This document shows, piece after piece, positions 7,400 to 14,673 of a stretch of DNA of 45,338 nucleotides. The notes beneath the pieces are model-generated. The model was not told the origin of the DNA, searched no databases, and saw only the letters and a program-made list of their open reading frames with translations. The DNA comes from Cupriavidus numazuensis (lineage in GTDB: Bacteria > Pseudomonadota > Gammaproteobacteria > Burkholderiales > Burkholderiaceae). Each line of letters begins with the position of its first letter. Positions within the stretch are counted from its first letter, which is position 1. The position numbers and the translations under genes were made by a program. The DNA lies in the NCBI RefSeq assembly GCF_905397435.1, contig NZ_CAJPVI010000065.1:1-45338 (forward strand), given 5' to 3'.

Positions 7400-8086
7400 A
7401 TGACAGCCGCAACAAAGACGAAAGAAAGCCGCAGCAAGACAGGTAGTGCCGCGGCAGAGACGCTCAAGGCGCAGTCTGTGAAGGCTGCGCCAGCTCCCCG
7501 CGGCAGTACGGCACACGCCGGCGCGGGCGAGGCCAAGGGAGGCCCGCGAAGCAGCAAGACTGCAGCCAGCCAGAGTGAAACGTCCGCCCCGCGCAAGCAC
7601 GTGGACACAGCACCCGAGCGGACACAGACGCCGCCGGTCGGATCAACAAGAGAATCAGCAGCAACCATGAGCAGCAACAAACTTCTGACTGAAGCTGAAA
7701 TCCTGAAGATGAGCGACAAGGATTACATGAACGAAGCGCAGCTCGCTTTCTTCAAGCATCGCCTTGAGCAGCTGCGCGACGACATCCTGAAAAACGCTGA
7801 TCAGACCACGGAACACCTGCGCGAAACAGTCATCGTGCCGGATCCGGCGGACCGCGCCACCATCGAGGAAGAGCACGCGCTGGAGCTGCGCACCCGCGAC
7901 CGCGAGCGCAAGCTGCTCAAGAAGGTCGAGCAGTCGCTGACCCGCATCGAGTCCGGCGACTATGGCTGGTGCGAGGAAACCGGCGAGCCGATCGGCGTGC
8001 CGCGTCTGCTGGCCCGTCCGACCGCCACGCTGTCGCTCGAAGCGCAGCAACGGCGCGAACTGCGGCAGAAGCTGTTCGGCGATTGA
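7400..8086 (+). CDS. dksA: DksA/TraR-family RNA polymerase-binding factor, zinc-ligand-poor type, with long N-terminal extension
   Basis: DksA binds the RNA polymerase secondary channel and works with ppGpp. The core (about 139 residues from the inner Met at 7667) has the coiled coil with the DPADRA tip and the ARPTATLSLEAQ globular end. Of the four Cys that bind zinc in E. coli DksA, only the first remains (WCEETGEP); the others are Thr, Ser and Ala. From the ATG at 7400, which has a good GAGAGAGG site, the protein is 228 residues with an 89-residue Ala/Ser/Lys-rich low-complexity extension. The inner ATG has only a weak site. Which start is used is unproven. A strong terminator follows. Confidence 0.85.
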   Translation: MTAATKTKESRSKTGSAAAETLKAQSVKAAPAPRGSTAHAGAGEAKGGPRSSKTAASQSETSAPRKHVDTAPERTQTPPVGSTRESAATMSSNKLLTEAEILKMSDKDYMNEAQLAFFKHRLEQLRDDILKNADQTTEHLRETVIVPDPADRATIEEEHALELRTRDRERKLLKKVEQSLTRIESGDYGWCEETGEPIGVPRLLARPTATLSLEAQQRRELRQKLFGD

Positions 8087-8132
8087 TCAGCGACTGATCC
8101 GCGTGCCGGCACCGCCGGCGCACGACACCCTG

Positions 8133-8163
8133 ACGGCCCGGTTATCCGGGCCGTTTTGTTTTG
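8133..8163 (+). terminator. Rho-independent terminator of dksA
   Basis: A perfect 9-bp stem (ACGGCCCGG at 8133-8141, loop TTAT, CCGGGCCGT at 8146-8154) is followed by TTTGTTTTG. It lies 46 bases after the dksA stop and isolates dksA from the next CobW operon. Confidence 0.92.
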
Positions 8164-8237
8164 TCGCGGCGCGGCGACGGCACTACCATGATGGGGAGCC
8201 TGCCGGCTGTCGGGCGAAGGCCCTTTCTGGTACAGTC

Positions 8238-8252
8238 GCAACTTTGTTGCAA
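8238..8252 (+). promoter_or_regulatory. Candidate Zur operator upstream of the second CobW operon
   Basis: GCAACTTTGTTGCAA contains the perfect inverted repeat GCAAC-TTT-GTTGC. It shares GCAACT-N3-TTGCAA with the site before zur (5368-5382). It sits 46 bases upstream of the CobW start, where a repressor would block transcription. The pairing of the two sites with zinc genes is the main support. Confidence 0.55.
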
Positions 8253-8298
8253 TAACGGGCGCATCTGACCGGGCGCCCTCTTTCGCTTTCACATCGCC

Positions 8299-9492
8299 AT
8301 GGCCGATCGCCTGCCCGTCACCGTGCTGTCCGGATATACCGGTGCCGGCAAGACCACCTTGCTGCAGCACGTCCTTGCCACGACCGTCGGCAAGCGCGTG
8401 GGCGTGGCCGGCAGCCTGCCGGAGGCTGGCGAACTGGCCGCCCGTGGCGGCTTCGACCATCTGGTGCTGGAAACCGCAGGTACGGACGATCCGATGGCCA
8501 TCGCCGAGGCCGTGCTGTTCGAGGACGAGCACGGCGGCAACGCAACGCTGAGCCTCGACACGCTGGTGACCGTTGTCGATGCCTCCACATTCCTGCGCGA
8601 CGTCAACGATGCCGAGTTCCTGCACGGCAGCGACGATGCGCAGGACAACGGGATCGAGGACGACGACCGCACCGTGGTCGACGTGCTGATCGCCCAGGTC
8701 GAATTCGCCGACGTGATCGTGCTGAACAAGTCGGATCTCGTCGACGCGGACGCGCTGGCACGGCTCGAGGCAATCCTTCGCGCGCTCAACCCGCGCGCGG
8801 ACATTGTCCCTGCGAGCTTCGGCAAGATTGCCGCCGAACGCGTGCTCGGCACCGGCCAGTTCGACTTTGAAGACACCGCGAGCGCCCCGGGCTGGCTGGC
8901 GCTGCAGCGCGGCGAGAGCCTGCCGGAATCGCACGGCATCGGTGGCTTCCTCTACCGCCGCCGCCGTCCGTTCCATCCCGCGCGCTTTGCCGACCTGATC
9001 CACACCGAGTGGATGCGCGAGCATGGCAGCGTGCTGCGTTCCAAGGGCCTGTTCTGGCTCGCGAGCCGCATGGGCATCGCGGGCGACTGGGCACAAGCCG
9101 GCGGCGTGTGCCGCCCCGCGGCGGCTGGTGCGTGGTGGGCAGCGCTCGATGCTTCCGAATGGCCGACCGATGCGGCCGACCGTGCCGCGCTCGAAGCCGA
9201 CATGCTCGACGAAGGCCAGCCGGCCGCCTATGGCGACCGCCGCCAGGAACTCGCGCTGATCGGCGTGGACCTCGATCGCGCCGCGCTTGAGGCTTGCCTC
9301 GACGCCTGCCTGCTGACCGATGCCGAGATGGCGGCCGGCCCCGAAGCGTGGATCGCGTATGCCGATTCGTTCCCCGCATGGGAAGACGCCTTCGACGACG
9401 AGGACCACGATCACGACCATGGTCATCATCACCATGGCCATGATCACCAACACGGTGGCGACTGCGACTGTGGCCACCCGCATGATCACTGA
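8299..9492 (+). CDS. CobW/COG0523 GTPase of the ZigA/YciC type lacking the CxCC region
   Basis: A 397-residue G3E GTPase closely following the ZigA/YciC layout: Walker A GYTGAGKTT at 12-20, a switch ETAG at 58-61 instead of ESTG, and NKSD at 143-146. The C-terminal domain carries QAGGVCRP and the family-like ALEACLDACLLTDAE. The tail is His-rich with DCDCGHPHDH. Only about 38 residues separate Walker A from the ETAG switch, against 79 in the other CobW here. The segment that normally holds switch I and GCICC is therefore missing in frame. The gene starts an apparent operon with the small membrane protein and the TonB receptor, preceded by a Zur-like palindrome. Confidence 0.9.
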   Translation: MADRLPVTVLSGYTGAGKTTLLQHVLATTVGKRVGVAGSLPEAGELAARGGFDHLVLETAGTDDPMAIAEAVLFEDEHGGNATLSLDTLVTVVDASTFLRDVNDAEFLHGSDDAQDNGIEDDDRTVVDVLIAQVEFADVIVLNKSDLVDADALARLEAILRALNPRADIVPASFGKIAAERVLGTGQFDFEDTASAPGWLALQRGESLPESHGIGGFLYRRRRPFHPARFADLIHTEWMREHGSVLRSKGLFWLASRMGIAGDWAQAGGVCRPAAAGAWWAALDASEWPTDAADRAALEADMLDEGQPAAYGDRRQELALIGVDLDRAALEACLDACLLTDAEMAAGPEAWIAYADSFPAWEDAFDDEDHDHDHGHHHHGHDHQHGGDCDCGHPHDH

Positions 9493-9892
9493 GATCAGCG
9501 GGCACTGCGCCCGCCTGCGCGCACGAGGTCCGGGGCTGTGGATGGCCCTGTGGCTGGCGCTGAGCCTGCTGCTGGCGCAGCATGCGGGCCTGACGCACCG
9601 CGTCGTGCACGGCGGCCTGATGGGCACGCCGTTGTCGGCCATGGCGGCCGAGACGGGCACGGCCGACCATGGCGACGCGGACCCGCTCGCGCAGAAGCTG
9701 GCCGGCCACTCGTGCGTACTGTTCGATGGCGCCACGGTCGCCGACACCCATTGCAGCCAGATGCCAGCACTGACGCTGGTCTTCGGCAAACCGGTCAAGC
9801 CGGCCAACCTGGCCTGGCGCTGGCCCGACCTTCCCTCCGCCCACCCCTTCCGCTCGCGCGCGCCGCCGGCGCACACGCCCGCCTTCGCCTGA
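9482..9892 (+). CDS. Small hypothetical membrane/periplasmic protein in the zinc operon
   Basis: A 136-residue protein with one hydrophobic segment near residues 20-37 (LWMALWLALSLLLAQHAGL) that could be a signal anchor. A predicted periplasmic part carries His residues and two Cys (HSCVLFDGAT, ADTHCSQM), and the tail is Pro-rich. It overlaps the end of the CobW gene by 11 bases in another frame and precedes the ZnuD-like receptor, so it is probably co-transcribed. The ATG at 9482 lacks a strong ribosome site; ATG at about 9541 is an alternative. Similar small proteins beside zinc TonB receptors are known to me only as hypotheticals. A metal-binding role is a guess from His/Cys and context. 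Confidence 0.6.
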   Translation: MITEISGHCARLRARGPGLWMALWLALSLLLAQHAGLTHRVVHGGLMGTPLSAMAAETGTADHGDADPLAQKLAGHSCVLFDGATVADTHCSQMPALTLVFGKPVKPANLAWRWPDLPSAHPFRSRAPPAHTPAFA

Positions 9893-10048
9893 TCCCGGGC
9901 CGCGGCCATGCCGCCGGTCCGCAGTACGAACGCGCGCGTCCACGCCTGCCCGCCTTGTCCGCGATCCCGCACTTCGTCGTGTGGGCTCAGCGCCATGCCG
10001 GCCCGGTGCGGCCGTTCGCCCGATTGCCATCGCATCGATTCGCGAGCC

Positions 10049-12178
10049 ATGTCTTCTACCCTGCAACACCCCATGCAGCGGCGCACGCCGCTGGCAGCCC
10101 TTGCTGCCCTGATCGTCTCCACCGGCGCATTCGCCCAGTCCGCCAGCGAACCTGCCTCGACACCCGCACCCGCAGCCGCCACCCTCAAGGAAGTGGTGGT
10201 GACGGCAAATCCGCTCGGCAGTGAACTCAATGACATGGTCGCGCCAGTCTCCTCACTGAGCGGCGACGCGCTGTCGCTGCGCCAGAACAGCACGCTCGGC
10301 GAAACGCTCGACAAGCTGCCGGGCGTGTCGTCGAGCTACTTCGGCCCGAACGCCAGCCGCCCCGTGATCCGCGGCCTCGATGCCGACCGTATCAAGGTGC
10401 TGCAGAACGGCGGCTCCTCGGTCGATGCCTCCACGCTGTCGTATGACCATGCCGTGCCCATCGATCCGCTCGTGGCCGAGCGTATTGAAGTCGTGCGCGG
10501 CCCCGCTGCGCTGATGTACGGCGGCAATGCCATTGGCGGCGTGGTCAACGTGATCGACAACCGCATCCCGAAGGAGCCGATCGAAGGCATCGGCGGCGCG
10601 GTCGATGCCAGCGCCACCGCCGGCGGCGACGTGGCGCGTAACGCCAGCGCGCTGGTCGAGGCCGGCAACGGCCAGTTCGCGATCCATGCGGACGCCTTCG
10701 CGCGCAAGACCAGCGACCTGCATATCCCCGGCTTCGCGCGCAGCGACCGCCTGCGCGCAAGCCAGCCGCTGCCCGAGGGCGAGACCGAAGCCAGCGGCCG
10801 CCTGCCCAACACCAGCGCGCAACAGGACGGCGGTTCGCTGGGCGGCTCGTACACGTGGGCCGACGGCTTCATCGGCGCGAACTACAGTGCCTACCGCAAT
10901 GAATACGGCACGCCGGCCGAAGACGACGTCCGTCTGAAGATGCGCCAGGACCGCTTTGCGCTCGAAGGCGAAGCGCGCAACCTGCAGGCCAGCACGTCAG
11001 GCATCATCGAATCGGTCAAGGGCAAGTTCAGCTACACCGACTACGAGCACAAGGAAATCGAAGACGGCGAGGTCGGCACCATCTTCAAGAACCAGGGCTG
11101 GGACGCGCGCTTCGAGGCCAAGCACGCGAAGATCGGCAGGATGAGCGGGGTCGTCGGCACGCAGTTCGGCCACACGCAGTTCTCCGCACTTGGCGAAGAA
11201 GCCTTCGTGCCGAGCACCAATACCGACAACGCCGCTCTGTTCGTCTTCGAAGAACTGCCGCTCGACAGCGCTGGCGACTTCAAGCTCAACTTCGGCGGAC
11301 GGCTGGACCACAGCAACATCAAGGCCAGTGCGAACGGCAATGACCGCTTCAGCGACGCCAGCCGCAACTTCAACGCCACGAGCGCATCGGCGGGCCTGCT
11401 CTACAAGCTGAATTCTTTGTGGTCGCTGACCAGCAATGTGTCGTACACCGAGCGCGCACCGACCTTCTACGAGCTGTACGCCAACGGCCCGCACGTGGCC
11501 ACCGGCGCCTGGGAGCTCGGTGACCCCAACGCCAACAAAGAACGCGCCACCTCGGTGGATCTCGGCCTGCGCTACAAGTATGGCCCGCACAGTGCAGGCG
11601 TATCGGGCTACTACAGCCGCTTCGCCAACTACCTCGCGCTGACGTCGACGGGCCGTTCGCGCGACGAGGCTGGCGACGTCGTCGCCTCCGGCAGTCCGGG
11701 CTCGCTGCCCGAGTTCCAGTACCTCGGCGTACCGGCCACGCTGTACGGCTTCGAAGCCGAAGGCAAGGCGCGGCTGTTCCAGAAGATGCTGACGTCGAGC
11801 GATACGCTGGACTTCGAGGCGCGAGCGGACTATGTGCGTGGGGAAAACCGGGATACCGGGGAGCCGCTGCCGCGGCTGGCGCCTCTCCGTCTGGGTGGCG
11901 CGCTGGTCTATGGCGCGGGGCCCTGGGGGGCGCGCGTGGATGTGACCTATGCAGCCAAGCAGACGCGCGTGCCGGTGAATGACACGCCTACCGATGCCTA
12001 TACGCTGCTCAGCCTTGCGCTGACGTACAAGTTCAAGACTGCCGGGACCCAGACGCTGGTCTACCTGCGCGGGGATAACCTGACGAACCAGGAGGCGCGG
12101 AATGCGTCTTCGATTTTGAGGGATATTGCGCCGCTACCGGGCAGGAGCGTGAAGGTGGGGTTCAGGACGACGTTCTGA
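10049..12178 (+). CDS. znuD: TonB-dependent outer-membrane receptor, ZnuD-like (putative zinc uptake)
   Basis: A 709-residue outer-membrane receptor. A signal peptide (QRRTPLAALAALIVSTGAFA) is followed by a Pro/Ala linker, a TonB box KEVVVTA, and a plug domain with RPVIRGLDADRIKVLQNGG and VERIEVVRGPAALMYG-type segments. A 22-strand-type barrel follows, ending in GFRTTF with the terminal Phe typical of barrel proteins. The plug resembles Neisseria ZnuD. Context with Zur and CobW supports zinc over haem or siderophore. The ATG at 10049 has little Shine-Dalgarno support; ATG at 10073 also leaves an intact signal peptide, and an open frame reaches 9908. It is the last gene of the operon and is followed by a repeat. 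Confidence 0.87.
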   Translation: MSSTLQHPMQRRTPLAALAALIVSTGAFAQSASEPASTPAPAAATLKEVVVTANPLGSELNDMVAPVSSLSGDALSLRQNSTLGETLDKLPGVSSSYFGPNASRPVIRGLDADRIKVLQNGGSSVDASTLSYDHAVPIDPLVAERIEVVRGPAALMYGGNAIGGVVNVIDNRIPKEPIEGIGGAVDASATAGGDVARNASALVEAGNGQFAIHADAFARKTSDLHIPGFARSDRLRASQPLPEGETEASGRLPNTSAQQDGGSLGGSYTWADGFIGANYSAYRNEYGTPAEDDVRLKMRQDRFALEGEARNLQASTSGIIESVKGKFSYTDYEHKEIEDGEVGTIFKNQGWDARFEAKHAKIGRMSGVVGTQFGHTQFSALGEEAFVPSTNTDNAALFVFEELPLDSAGDFKLNFGGRLDHSNIKASANGNDRFSDASRNFNATSASAGLLYKLNSLWSLTSNVSYTERAPTFYELYANGPHVATGAWELGDPNANKERATSVDLGLRYKYGPHSAGVSGYYSRFANYLALTSTGRSRDEAGDVVASGSPGSLPEFQYLGVPATLYGFEAEGKARLFQKMLTSSDTLDFEARADYVRGENRDTGEPLPRLAPLRLGGALVYGAGPWGARVDVTYAAKQTRVPVNDTPTDAYTLLSLALTYKFKTAGTQTLVYLRGDNLTNQEARNASSILRDIAPLPGRSVKVGFRTTF

Positions 12179-12186
12179 GGAATGGA

Positions 12187-12498
12187 TTTGGGGGTGGCTT
12201 CGTTCTTGGCGGGCGCCGCTGTTTCGCCGGCGTAGCCGGCGACCTACTCTTTTGTCCAAGCGACAAAAGAGTAGGCAGAAAAACGCGTCGTTGCCGCTGG
12301 CATCCATTCCACGGCGGCAGGGGTTCAAGCGGCTTTGGATGCCCGCCACGGTGGTCGGCCGTTCGAGCCTGCTAACGCTATGTGAGTCAGAACCTGTGCC
12401 TGGCGCGGCACGACTTTTGGACGATCCCCAAGACGGGCTCGGGTACAGCGTTCCAACAAGGTCAGTGGTGCGACGCCTTCGGCTGCGCTGCGCGCACG
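12187..12498. repeat. Dispersed repeat family 1, internal copy
   Basis: It fills the gap between the convergent znuD and MBL genes. It matches 23471-23840 and the window end from 45133, with divergence. It carries the TCGCCGGC-type hairpin and a 14-bp stem (12243-12256 with 12262-12275) that differs from other copies on both arms yet still pairs perfectly. Identity to the 23.8-kb copy stops 3 bases before the stop codon of the MBL gene. No gene is supported inside. Confidence 0.85.
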
Positions 12499-12500
12499 TC

Positions 12501-13430
12501 CTAGTCGGTATTGGTAACCACGTCACCTTCGACCACCAACGCCTTGACTCCGGCAAGTGCCCTCAGCGTCTGCGACAGAATTTCGTCCATCGATTGCTCA
12601 GCCATAAAGCGCTGGTGAATCGCCCGCATCAGCGGTGCAGCCTCCATCCAGCCGAGCAGCGCATCACGCCGCATCCGCTGCGCCTCAAGCAGCTTGAATT
12701 TGACCAGCACCTTGACCGCATGACTCGCGTTGCGTTGCGGGTCCTTGCCAAGATAGGCGAGCCGGCCGCGAGCGCGCTCGACCGCTGCGGCGACATCAGT
12801 GAAGGGCCGGCCGTGGCCGGGAATCACCATGCACACATCCAGTTCGGCGATCCGTTCCAGCACCGCCGCCTGCTCGATAAATCCACTCTCCCCCTCCAAC
12901 TCGGGAAAGATCACGCCAAACCCGTTTTCCCATAGCGCATCACCGGCGATCAGGATGCGCGACTGCGGCGCGAACAGCATCACCGCGTGCGGATCATGCC
13001 CAGGCGCGGCCACGACCTGCCAGTCGATGCCGCCGAGGCGCAGCGTGTCGCCGTCATGCAGCAGTGCATCGAACGTGAAACGGTCGCATTCCTGGCCGGT
13101 GGCCTTGTAGGTCAGCGCATCGACATCCCATGCCGAAACGGCAGCCGCCTCGGCGCCGGGGATCCATGTCTTCGGCTGCCAGCGCGCCTGCAGCGCCCCG
13201 TTGCCGCCGCAATGATCGGAATGCAGATGGGTATTGATGAGCCGCTTGAGCGGACGCCCTTGCAGCGCCGATTCCACCAGCGCCACCGTCTGCGGCGCGT
13301 GCGTGACATAGCCGCTGTCCACGAGCGCCGTATCGTCGCCGTCGATGAACAGGATGTTGTTGGCCGACAGCCAGCCGCGTTCGAAAACGCGCATCGTGGC
13401 CGGCAGTTGCGGGGGCGTGTTGTCGCTCAA
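12501..13430 (-). CDS. MBL-fold metallo-hydrolase
   Basis: A 309-residue metallo-beta-lactamase-fold protein. The metal site is clear: THLHSDHCGG (HxHxDH), GHDPHAVM, GDALWENG and the C-terminal-side GHGRPFTD. The C-terminal third is helical and helix-turn-helix-like, as in hydrolases related to glyoxalase II and RNase-Z-like enzymes. There is no signal peptide. The substrate is unknown. It lies 12 bases after the DUF1289 gene on the same strand and is the last gene of that run. Its stop codon lies right at the edge of the dispersed repeat. Confidence 0.88.
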   Translation of the reverse strand: MSDNTPPQLPATMRVFERGWLSANNILFIDGDDTALVDSGYVTHAPQTVALVESALQGRPLKRLINTHLHSDHCGGNGALQARWQPKTWIPGAEAAAVSAWDVDALTYKATGQECDRFTFDALLHDGDTLRLGGIDWQVVAAPGHDPHAVMLFAPQSRILIAGDALWENGFGVIFPELEGESGFIEQAAVLERIAELDVCMVIPGHGRPFTDVAAAVERARGRLAYLGKDPQRNASHAVKVLVKFKLLEAQRMRRDALLGWMEAAPLMRAIHQRFMAEQSMDEILSQTLRALAGVKALVVEGDVVTNTD

Positions 13431-13442
13431 ATCGATGGTCTC

Positions 13443-13679
13443 CTATTCGGCGAGCCAGGCGGCGCGCTGCGGCAGTTGCGCCCAGACGCCGCGCTTGTCG
13501 TCGTCCGCCATGCCCGACCAGCCAGCGATTTCTTCGATGGTGCGCAGGCAGCCTTCGCAATAGCCGCTGGCCGCGTCCATGCGGCAGACGTTGCGGCATG
13601 GCGACGGCACCGGTCGCGCGGTTTCGGCCCAGCGTGCGCGGCGCGTGATGTCCTTGATGAGGGAAGCTGCCAACGCCAT
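13443..13679 (-). CDS. DUF1289 domain protein (Fe-S-like Cys motif)
   Basis: A 78-residue protein with the DUF1289 signature: SPCRNVCRMDAASGYCEGC followed by RTIEEIAGW. The four clustered Cys may bind a metal or Fe-S centre; function is not established for the family. I chose the start MALAASLIKD at 13679 because it places the gene 4 bases after the stop of the thioesterase gene. It is probably translated with its neighbours from one message. Confidence 0.8.
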   Translation of the reverse strand: MALAASLIKDITRRARWAETARPVPSPCRNVCRMDAASGYCEGCLRTIEEIAGWSGMADDDKRGVWAQLPQRAAWLAE

Positions 13680-13683
13680 GCTC

Positions 13684-14121
13684 TCAGCCGGCTGCCGCGG
13701 ACGCTCGGGCGGCCTTCGCGGCAACCTTCTGGTTGAAGCGCGCGGCGTCAATCACGTGGCGTTCGTGTACGCCTTCGGTGATCTTGTCCTCGCCATCCCA
13801 GGCGCTCACCTCAAAGCGCAGCCTGCGCCCGTCCACCTCGACGAGCCGGCCCTTGACCGTGATGGTCATGCCCGGCGGCGTGGCGGCCAGGTGCGAGAAG
13901 CTGACGAGCGTGCCGAGCGTCTGCTCGCGCGGCCAGTCGAGGTAGTCGCGCAGCGCCTGCAGGCACGCGCACTCCATGATGCCGACCATGTAGCCGGTGG
14001 CCAGCACGTCGGGCATCTCCGTGCACATCGCGATGTCGTCATAAAGACGCGGCACGGTGGCCTTGGGCGGTACGGTGTACTCCCAAGTGAACGCAAGGCC
14101 CGGGCGCAGTTCGGGGCTCAT
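13684..14121 (-). CDS. Hotdog-fold thioesterase resembling fluoroacetyl-CoA thioesterase FlK
   Basis: A 145-residue single-hotdog thioesterase. It lines up with Streptomyces FlK over nearly its whole length: a VPPKATVPRLY start region, LATGYMVGIMECAC with the Thr and Glu that correspond to FlK Thr42 and Glu50, and FSHLAATPPGM with the His matching His76. It ends HERHVIDAARFNQKV. FlK hydrolyses fluoroacetyl-CoA, but many relatives are of unknown substrate. The start overlaps the YbaK stop in an ATGA (14118-14121), suggesting translational coupling. A haloacetate-dehalogenase-like gene lies about 8.5 kb away. Confidence 0.82.
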   Translation of the reverse strand: MSPELRPGLAFTWEYTVPPKATVPRLYDDIAMCTEMPDVLATGYMVGIMECACLQALRDYLDWPREQTLGTLVSFSHLAATPPGMTITVKGRLVEVDGRRLRFEVSAWDGEDKITEGVHERHVIDAARFNQKVAAKAARASAAAG

Positions 14122-14642
14122 GCCGCCGCCCCCTGCGCCACGTCGGCCACCTCGGCGCCGGTCATCTGCTGCAGTTGCTGCGGCGTCAGGTTGAAGACAG
14201 CGTGCGGATGCCCCGCGGCAGCCCACAGGCTTTCATAGCGGAACAGGTCCTGGTCCAGCAGCATCACCGGGGCCACGGCGTGGCCAATCGGGCAGACGCC
14301 GCCGATCGCATAGCCGGTCTTCTCGCGCACGAACTTCGCGTCGGCCTTGCCGAGCGCGCCCACGCGCGCCGCCACCTTGGCTTCATCCACGCGGTTGCTG
14401 CCGCTGGCGATCACGAGCACCGGCGCATCGTCTTCGACGCGGCGGAAGATGATCGACTTGGCGATCTCCGCCACGCTGCAGCCGAGGCCGGCGGCAGCCT
14501 CGGCCGAGGTCTTGCCGGTGGCCGGCAGCATCACCACGGGACGGTCATGTCCGATCCCGGCCAGCAGGCCGGCAACGCGCTGTGCGGACTCCGGCAATGC
14601 TTCGGACGGGGTGGCGCTGCCCTGGTCAGCGGACTGGCTCAT
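14118..14642 (-). CDS. YbaK/EbsC-family aminoacyl-tRNA deacylase (ProX-like)
   Basis: A 174-residue member of the YbaK/ProX trans-editing family, which clears mischarged tRNA such as Cys- or Ala-tRNA(Pro). Visible marks are the conserved Lys in EIAKSIIF, the loop NRVDEAKVAARVG, TGYAIGGVCPIGH near residue 118 and the ending NLTPQQLQQMTGAEVADV. Which mischarged tRNA it edits cannot be read from sequence. It lies 31 bases after HMG-CoA lyase and overlaps the thioesterase by 4 bases, all on the minus strand. Confidence 0.87.
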   Translation of the reverse strand: MSQSADQGSATPSEALPESAQRVAGLLAGIGHDRPVVMLPATGKTSAEAAAGLGCSVAEIAKSIIFRRVEDDAPVLVIASGSNRVDEAKVAARVGALGKADAKFVREKTGYAIGGVCPIGHAVAPVMLLDQDLFRYESLWAAAGHPHAVFNLTPQQLQQMTGAEVADVAQGAAA

Positions 14643-14673
14643 GCTTGCTCCTGAATTCTTTGGTGTCGTGGAT

